Shown: piece by piece, positions 58,575 through 64,000 of the stretch
Layout of the letters: each line of letters starts with the position of its first letter
Position numbering within the stretch: position 1 is the first letter of the stretch
Assembly: GCA_001983455.1 (NCBI GenBank)
Contig: LJDB01000064.1
Span: forward strand, 62,001 to 126,000
Origin: Candidatus Epulonipiscium fishelsonii
GTDB lineage: Bacteria > Bacillota > Clostridia > Lachnospirales > Cellulosilyticaceae
Length of the DNA: 64,000 bases
Direction of reading: 5' to 3'
Notes under the pieces: generated by a model
Seen by the model: the letters and a program-made list of their open reading frames with translations, nothing else
What the model was told of the DNA's origin: nothing
Database searches by the model: none
Translations under genes and position numbers: made by a program

Positions 58575-59347
58575 GTTTCTAACGCTTTTGTGATTGAATA
58601 TTTTTTTTATTTGGAGTTGGAGTTCACTATAATCATATTTATCATTAAAATAGTCTATAAAGCATTGTAACCTTTTATTTAATAAATCACCAATTTTTGA
58701 AGCTTTGTGTGTATTAGAATTAATTACTTTTAAATATCTATCCAACGAAATGTAACAATCATACACCTTTTGCTTATTATTTTGTTCATCTAACATGAAG
58801 CTTTCATTTCTAGTTAAGTTGCTAAATACATATCCCATAAATGCAATAAATTGAACAGTAATATCAATAAACAATGGCTTTAGAAAATTAAATTCCCCTG
58901 TTTTAATTTCTTCAAATTTGCTCACATAAATAGGAGGAAAACAATCTACTAAAATTAATTTGTCTTTACAAATTATGAAATTATCTAAGTTTGTATCAAC
59001 TCTAAAGTCTTTGTCTTTTGTGCTTAGAATAATTTTTGCAACATCATCAATTATATTTAAAGTAAATTCCCAATTTTCATTAAAAGCATTGGTAAATCTT
59101 AAATATTCAATCATAGTTTTCCCTTCAATATATTCTTGAATAATTGTTGAGTTATTAACCTATAGCACTGTAGCACACGTAATTCCAATTGATGATAAAT
59201 CATTTAAATAATCTGTTAATAGAATAGCGTTTTTATATGATTTGTTCCTATTAATTTATCCAAAAAATCCTTTTCAATATTGCTTCTAGGATTAATGTGT
59301 TTAATAACTTTTGTTTTATTATACTCTACTTCACTATATCGTCCCAT
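58554..59347 (-). pseudogene. Broken kinase-fold (aminoglycoside phosphotransferase/DUF6206-like) gene
   Basis: A gene starts at an ATG at 59347 (MGRYSEVEYNKTKVIKHINP, AGGAG upstream). It is broken twice. In an A-run at 59230-59234 one base appears lost. Restoring it continues the frame as IKNAILLTDYLNDLSSIGI, which then meets an in-frame TAG at 59160-59162. After the TAG the same frame runs on as VNNSTIIQEYIEGKTMIEYL and through the last 186 codons to 58554. The C-terminal part contains FRVDTNLDNFIICKDKLILVDCFPP, a kinase-like D-x4-N and VD pattern. The repaired protein would have about 264 residues. It is probably inactive unless the separate 186-residue piece (ATG at 59114) is translated. 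Confidence 0.75.
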
Positions 59348-59383
59348 TTTAATTCTCCTTTTTATACTTTTGAAAAATAAATA

Positions 59384-59445
59384 GAGCTTTGTTTCTTCTT
59401 GAGATATAATAAAACCATTAATCTCCCAAAAAGAATTCAAAGCTC
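59384..59445 (-). terminator. Long hairpin after the MFS gene
   Basis: GAGCTTTG (59384-59391) and CAAAGCTC (59438-59445) are outer arms, with inner pairs TTCTT/AAGAA and GAGAT/ATCTC. On the minus strand it is followed by TATTTATTTTT, so it probably terminates the etf-BCCT-MFS operon. Confidence 0.65.
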
Positions 59446-59503
59446 ATACATATTATAAATAATTCAATTGTTCAATCCCCTAAATTTCATAATATTAGTT
59501 TTC

Positions 59504-60769
59504 TTATTTACTAGTGATTTTTTTAATTTCTTTAAGTAATAAGAATGAAGCTATAACTGTTAATATTGTCCCAGCTACTGACATCATCCACATATTATCA
59601 TAAGCTTGTTGTGGTGGAAGAGTATCTTGCCAATTACCAATTATTACATATATAAATGCATCTGGTAAAAACCCTATAACAGAAGCAACTCCAACTGTTG
59701 TACCAACGATTTTTTTAGGAGTATTCACTTCTCCAACTGTTGCCCAATACATACCACGAGAGATATAAACACACATAGCAGAAGTAAGTATAACAATAAG
59801 CATAGGCATAAATGCACTTGCTTCATTTGGTCCAAATACTAAAATTAATAGAGCAATACAGTTAATGATTCCTACAATAAATAATATTTTTGTAGGAGAT
59901 TTTAACGGAGTTTTTTGTGTAACCCAGCCTGCAATTGGTGGGCTTAAAGAACGCATTACTTGGTTACGGATTGTTCCTATTAAAATACCCATTGACATAC
60001 TTGCACCAAATATATCAATTACATAACTAGAAGTATAACTTAAACATGCATAAACTATATAAACTCCTAAAATAATTAAACTACATAACCATGTTGTTTT
60101 TAACTTTAAAACATATATAACATCTTTCATTGTAAACTTATCGTCTGGATTTTTTTCTATTGCATCTTTTGATTTTTTTTCATCATTTTTTAAGAAAATT
60201 CCACACAATACTCCTAAAATAATCATAGTTACGCCATAAGAAATAAGTACAAATCTTAAGCTATTTGGATTATTTTCTGCCCCTGATTGATTAAAAATAA
60301 ATAATGCTAACATTGCTGCAATAAGACAACCAATACCTCTTGCACCTTCCGATAATCCAAGCAGTGCACCTTGCTCTTCACTACTACCCAATATTGAAAC
60401 AGACTTAATTGTTGCTGACCACATAAATAATACTGTTGTTAATGCAAATAGAACCTGAATGGCCAATAATACAGGATATGGTGGATACAGTGCCATTACA
60501 AAGCCTAACATTCCAGTTAAAATCATGCAACTTACAATTAAAAATTTATTATTAAATTTATCTGCTATAATTCCACTTGGACCATATAATATCATTGCCC
60601 AAAATCCATAAGTACTCATCAATACCCCAACTTCTGTACTACTTAACCCCATAAGAACTTCCATTGCTGGTTGATAATTGTATTTTAAATAAGCTAATTC
60701 AAAACTCAATCCCCCTGCCATTCCAATAAGAATGGCCAAAAACCATTTATTATTTTTTAATCGCTCCAT
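59504..60769 (-). CDS. Major facilitator superfamily transporter
   Basis: The 421 residues show twelve membrane segments. The loop between helices 2 and 3 has GPSGIIADKFNNKF (about residues 63-76), a variant of the G-x-x-x-D-(R/K)-x-G-R motif. A central cytosolic loop (about residues 195-215, rich in Lys/Asp) divides the halves. A specific substrate cannot be read from the sequence. It lies 16 bases after the BCCT gene on the same strand with a good AGAGGGG site, so it likely moves a precursor, product or counter-ion of the same pathway. Confidence 0.9.
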   Translation of the reverse strand: MERLKNNKWFLAILIGMAGGLSFELAYLKYNYQPAMEVLMGLSSTEVGVLMSTYGFWAMILYGPSGIIADKFNNKFLIVSCMILTGMLGFVMALYPPYPVLLAIQVLFALTTVLFMWSATIKSVSILGSSEEQGALLGLSEGARGIGCLIAAMLALFIFNQSGAENNPNSLRFVLISYGVTMIILGVLCGIFLKNDEKKSKDAIEKNPDDKFTMKDVIYVLKLKTTWLCSLIILGVYIVYACLSYTSSYVIDIFGASMSMGILIGTIRNQVMRSLSPPIAGWVTQKTPLKSPTKILFIVGIINCIALLILVFGPNEASAFMPMLIVILTSAMCVYISRGMYWATVGEVNTPKKIVGTTVGVASVIGFLPDAFIYVIIGNWQDTLPPQQAYDNMWMMSVAGTILTVIASFLLLKEIKKITSK

Positions 60770-60785
60770 AATAATATCCCCCTCT

Positions 60786-62309
60786 TTATCTTAACATATG
60801 ATTATCTTTCTTATATGTTAGGATTATTTTAATAATTGAAGCCATTGCTATAAATTGTATTATAAGTCCTGGAAAACCTCCTATATTTGAAAGAACTTTA
60901 ATACCATTTATACCACTTGTTGAAAGCATAATAAATCCTAACGCACCTATTAAAACTCCCCAAAATATTTTTATTCTAAAATCAACTTCATCATCTGCAC
61001 TTTTGAGTCCTTTATAACACAGACTTGCCATAGATGATGTTGTAGAATCACAGGCTGTTACTAGTGAAAGTAGCAACACCATCAAAAAAAGTGGAATGAT
61101 AATTCCCATAAATGGTAATTCTCCTAGAAATTCAAATATTGCAACTTCTGGTCCATCTGTTAATAAAACTCTCCCTAATACACCCGATTGCATTTGCATA
61201 ACAATTGAACTTCCACTAAAAATTCCAATCCATACAATAGCAAATAATGATGGTAGCAAGAAATTTACAGTCAAAGCTTGACGTATTGTATATCCATAAG
61301 AAATACGTCCTAAAAATAATGCTGTAATTGGTGCCCATGCCATCCAGTTACACCAATAAAATACTGTCCATGAATTTCCCCAACTATCTTCTTTGTGAGA
61401 AGCAGCCAATGTACTATTCTCAATAAAATTAAATATGTACTCTTTAAATCCTGTTCCACTAATTTTTAACATTGCTGATTTATCAATAAATATAAAAATC
61501 ATAACAAGCAAAATACCAAATACAATAATATTTAAACGTGATAATTTTTGAATACCTTTTGTTAAACCAGTAGTACAAGATACAACAAACATTAAAACAA
61601 CAATAAACATAACCACAAATATCATAAGGGAATTAATTTCTAATCCCCATAAATGATTAATTCCTCCACAAACATTTAAAACACCTGTTGCTATAGAAGA
61701 GGCCATTCCTGGGATTAATGTATATAAAGCTAATGCATCTATTCCTCCACTTAATTTATGTGCCAAACTGTCTCCAATTAAAGGTACCGATATAGCACTT
61801 AAACTGTTAGATTTTTTTTGATTATAATACATAAAAGCAAACACAACAGCTGGAATAGTGTACATTGAATAAGGTGTAAAACACCAGTGTAAAAATAGTG
61901 TTGCCATTGAAAATACTGCTGCTTCTTGTGAATTAGGATCAATATTTAAAAAAGCTGGAGGAGCTGTTAAGTGATATAAAGGCTCCGCAATAGCCCAAAA
62001 TATAACACCTGCTGCTACACTAGTACATAAAGATATAGAAAACCATGCAAACCTACTAAGAATTGGTTTTGCTTCTTCTCCTCCAATCTTTACTGAAGCT
62101 AGTGGATGAAAATATAGTAGTATACATAGTATGCACATTATAACTCCAACCCAACTAAACACTGATCCAAATATGCTTAACATTTGATTATTAATGGAAT
62201 TTACAACCTCCATAAATGCATCTGGTGATACAATATTAAACACCACTGATGCAATTATTAATATAAATGGTGGTAAAACCACTCCCCATCGCACTTTTTT
62301 TTCAATCAT
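60786..62309 (-). CDS. BCCT family betaine/carnitine/choline transporter
   Basis: The 507 residues with twelve membrane helices belong to the betaine-choline-carnitine transporter family. The signature region reads SWTVFYWCNWMAWAPITALFLGRISYGYTIRQ (about residues 307-338), close to the family's tryptophan-rich substrate-site helix. The N-terminus (VVFNIVSPDAFMEVVNSIN) is short and lacks the long osmosensing tails of BetP-type proteins. That favours a catabolic carrier such as CaiT over an osmoregulatory one. Position behind etfB-etfA supports uptake of a quaternary amine that is later reduced. Confidence 0.9.
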   Translation of the reverse strand: MIEKKVRWGVVLPPFILIIASVVFNIVSPDAFMEVVNSINNQMLSIFGSVFSWVGVIMCILCILLYFHPLASVKIGGEEAKPILSRFAWFSISLCTSVAAGVIFWAIAEPLYHLTAPPAFLNIDPNSQEAAVFSMATLFLHWCFTPYSMYTIPAVVFAFMYYNQKKSNSLSAISVPLIGDSLAHKLSGGIDALALYTLIPGMASSIATGVLNVCGGINHLWGLEINSLMIFVVMFIVVLMFVVSCTTGLTKGIQKLSRLNIIVFGILLVMIFIFIDKSAMLKISGTGFKEYIFNFIENSTLAASHKEDSWGNSWTVFYWCNWMAWAPITALFLGRISYGYTIRQALTVNFLLPSLFAIVWIGIFSGSSIVMQMQSGVLGRVLLTDGPEVAIFEFLGELPFMGIIIPLFLMVLLLSLVTACDSTTSSMASLCYKGLKSADDEVDFRIKIFWGVLIGALGFIMLSTSGINGIKVLSNIGGFPGLIIQFIAMASIIKIILTYKKDNHMLR

Positions 62310-62338
62310 TTTTCCGCCCCCAACATAAATTGCACATT

Positions 62339-63262
62339 TTATAATTTCTCTAATAGTTTTTTTACAAATAAATTAGCATCGCCTTCAATTACAATATCTG
62401 AGAGAAAACAAATAGGGGCATTATGGTTGATATTTACACTAATAATAGTATCAACATCTTTTAATCCTTGAACATGTTCAATTGCTCCAGAAATTCCAAG
62501 TGCAATATAAACTTTTGGAGAAACAATTTTTCCAGATTGGCCAATTTGCATTTTTCGTTTAGCATCACCACGCTCAACAATTTTTTTACTTACTGCCACT
62601 TGAGCCCCCATTTTATCTGCCAACTCATATATATAATTTAAATCTTTTTTAATCCCATTACCAAATCCAATGATAAATTCAGCATCCCTAATGTCATAAC
62701 TTATAACATCTTCTGTAATATTTAAAATTTCGAGTTCATTTTCAGTCCAAATTTCTTCTGTAATTAAATTAGTTTGTTTATTTCTGCTTTGTTCAAATTT
62801 GAAAATTCCAGCTCTTATTGTACACATTAAAGTTTTATTATCATCACATTTTATTCCAGCCATTATTTTGCCTGAAAAAGCTGGTCTAATCATAATAGGC
62901 TTTCCATTTTCAAATTCTATAGAAACCACATCCGCAACAATTCCTGTTTTCAAAGCAATTGCTAATCTTGGGCCTATCATTCGCCCTATATCATCTGCGA
63001 TAAGCAGTACCACTTTAAAATTATATAGACTAACTATATTAAATAGAACTCTAGTACGATTAAAAATATCATAATTGCATAAATTGGTTTTAATATTGAT
63101 CAAATAATCTAAATATCCATTATATCTTTCATAGTCTAGATTAAATCCAACCCCATAAATTTCATAATTACCTTTATTTTTACCTAGCTTTTCTGCAACT
63201 TCTAACAACTCTAAACAACTTTTTACATTCTCATCATCTAAGTAAATCATTATTTTATACAT
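62339..63262 (-). CDS. etfA: Electron transfer flavoprotein alpha subunit (FixB-like)
   Basis: The 307 residues form the alpha subunit of the heterodimeric ETF, which carries electrons to or from acyl-CoA dehydrogenases. The C-terminal FAD-binding domain contains VAVSKKIVERG (about residues 217-227), QIGQSGKIVSPKVYIALGIS (about 235-254), GAIEHVQG and SVNINHNAPICFLSDIVIEGD (about 274-294), the standard ETF-alpha pattern. The start overlaps the etfB stop by eight bases. There is no N-terminal ferredoxin domain. Confidence 0.95.
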   Translation of the reverse strand: MYKIMIYLDDENVKSCLELLEVAEKLGKNKGNYEIYGVGFNLDYERYNGYLDYLINIKTNLCNYDIFNRTRVLFNIVSLYNFKVVLLIADDIGRMIGPRLAIALKTGIVADVVSIEFENGKPIMIRPAFSGKIMAGIKCDDNKTLMCTIRAGIFKFEQSRNKQTNLITEEIWTENELEILNITEDVISYDIRDAEFIIGFGNGIKKDLNYIYELADKMGAQVAVSKKIVERGDAKRKMQIGQSGKIVSPKVYIALGISGAIEHVQGLKDVDTIISVNINHNAPICFLSDIVIEGDANLFVKKLLEKL

Positions 63263-64000
63263 CCAACATACCTACCTTTTTTAACATACTTAAAACTGCA
63301 TCAATGCCTTGTTCATCAACTTTATATGTTTGTGAAGTACGTTTTTCATATTCTGGTAAGAATGTTTTTATAACTTTTGTAGGGGATCCATTTATACCTA
63401 TATTTTTTTCATTAATATTTAATATTCTGTTATCAATAATAAAAAGCTTATCATCAACTTCTAATTTTAAATCATTATATCTAACATATCTAAGTTTTTT
63501 CTTTCCAACAATCATTAACCCTAACATTAAACATTGTTTTTTTGAGTTTTTATAACAAGCCTCAATTATTTTATCATTAATATTTGCCTTAAAATATAAT
63601 TCCTTCTGATTATTTAAATTAAATTCTAATACATTTGAAATGCTCCAAATATCCATAAGTTGAGAAACCTGATTAATAACATGCCCTGTATCTCCATCTA
63701 TAGTATTTGTTCCCCCCAAAATTAAATCATAATTTGCCATTTTTAAATATTCAGATAAAATAATAGATGTTGCCCAAGTATCACTTCCAACAAAATTTAT
63801 ATCACTTATTAAAATACTTTTATCTACAAAACGTCTTAAAACATCTTTTAATATAGGTATTGTACTTGTAGGACCCATTGTTATTGTTTCAACTATAACA
63901 TCTTTATTCACATCTTTAAGTTTCAAAGCACATTCTAATGCATACGCATCTTCAGGATTAATTATCATTTTTACACCTTGTCGTTTTAAAGTGTGATTTT
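63255..64000 (-). CDS. etfB: Electron transfer flavoprotein beta subunit (FixA-like), 5' end beyond window
   Basis: The reading frame is open to the window edge (…LKRQGVKM before INPEDAYALE), and ETF-beta proteins normally have about 20-25 residues before this INP(E/F)D segment. The real start therefore lies outside and the ATG at 63968 is internal. Recognisable parts are INPEDAYALECALKLK, TMGP (about 30 residues later), LILGGTNTIDGDTGHV (AMP/FAD-binding loop) and the C-terminal recognition-type region. It heads the etfB-etfA-BCCT-MFS series. CaiA, CaiB or CaiC-like genes would be expected upstream, beyond the edge. Confidence 0.93.
   Translation of the reverse strand, partial: NHTLKRQGVKMIINPEDAYALECALKLKDVNKDVIVETITMGPTSTIPILKDVLRRFVDKSILISDINFVGSDTWATSIILSEYLKMANYDLILGGTNTIDGDTGHVINQVSQLMDIWSISNVLEFNLNNQKELYFKANINDKIIEACYKNSKKQCLMLGLMIVGKKKLRYVRYNDLKLEVDDKLFIIDNRILNINEKNIGINGSPTKVIKTFLPEYEKRTSQTYKVDEQGIDAVLSMLKKVGMLDV

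Noticed and set aside
59216-59440. A separate 74-codon gene
   Set aside because: Its first part lacks a ribosome binding site. The ATG at 59347 has one, and the sequence continues through a single-base frameshift into the downstream kinase-fold piece.

Overview
The window is a chromosomal segment of a very AT-rich, low-GC Bacillota, most likely an anaerobic clostridium-like gut or sediment bacterium. The case rests on strong AGGAGG ribosome binding sites, a YaaL-type DUF2508 gene, an ATP-type PEP carboxykinase, a flavodiiron protein, an aldehyde ferredoxin oxidoreductase, ETF genes and Gram-positive lipoprotein signals. The genus cannot be fixed from sequence reading alone. No tRNA, rRNA or CRISPR array was recognised.

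Region 1 (1-6960, minus strand) is the classical origin-proximal block rpmH-rnpA-yidD-yidC-jag-mnmE-mnmG, with what may be the first codons of rsmG at the edge. dnaA does not follow rpmH. Region 2 (7059-11235, plus strand) has a three-gene signalling cassette there instead: a PIN/Ser-Thr kinase/zinc-ribbon/CFI-box fusion, a TerY-like vWA protein and a PP2C phosphatase. Region 3 (11271-17400) holds a flavodiiron protein, cardiolipin synthase, a HAD phosphatase, a lipoprotein and a chemoreceptor.

Region 4 (17400-25700) carries a large acidic surface protein, a 1.5 kb gene-poor stretch with an IS200 transposase remnant and several inverted repeats, then an orphan GatC-like membrane protein next to a URO-D-family (MtaA-like) protein. 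Region 5 (25700-36200) holds a flavodoxin-like/SCP2 fusion, two small genes, metG, pckA, a DUF4839 protein, a VanZ-RDD membrane protein and aspartokinase.

Region 6 (36384-46317) is a ten-gene catabolic and transport cluster: an SDR dehydrogenase, a split transketolase, three paralogous SsuA/THI5-like lipoproteins, two permeases and two ABC ATPases whose defects are complementary. Region 7 (46368-53962) has an AEC carrier, an MsmX/UgpC-type ATPase, a TagA-type glycosyltransferase and a 1341-residue Pro/Glu/Thr-repeat surface protein. Region 8 (54218-58574) is a ydhY-ydhV-ydhW-like tungsten/molybdenum oxidoreductase operon ending in an FdhD-like protein without the usual CxxC. Region 9 (58554-64000, minus strand) has a broken kinase-fold gene and an etfB-etfA-BCCT-MFS operon resembling carnitine or betaine reduction operons, cut by the window edge.

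Three families of short intergenic palindromes recur across the window. In-frame tandem repeats occur in several proteins (Jag, YidC, the DUF4839 protein and the Pro/Glu/Thr surface protein), which points to a genome prone to repeat expansion.
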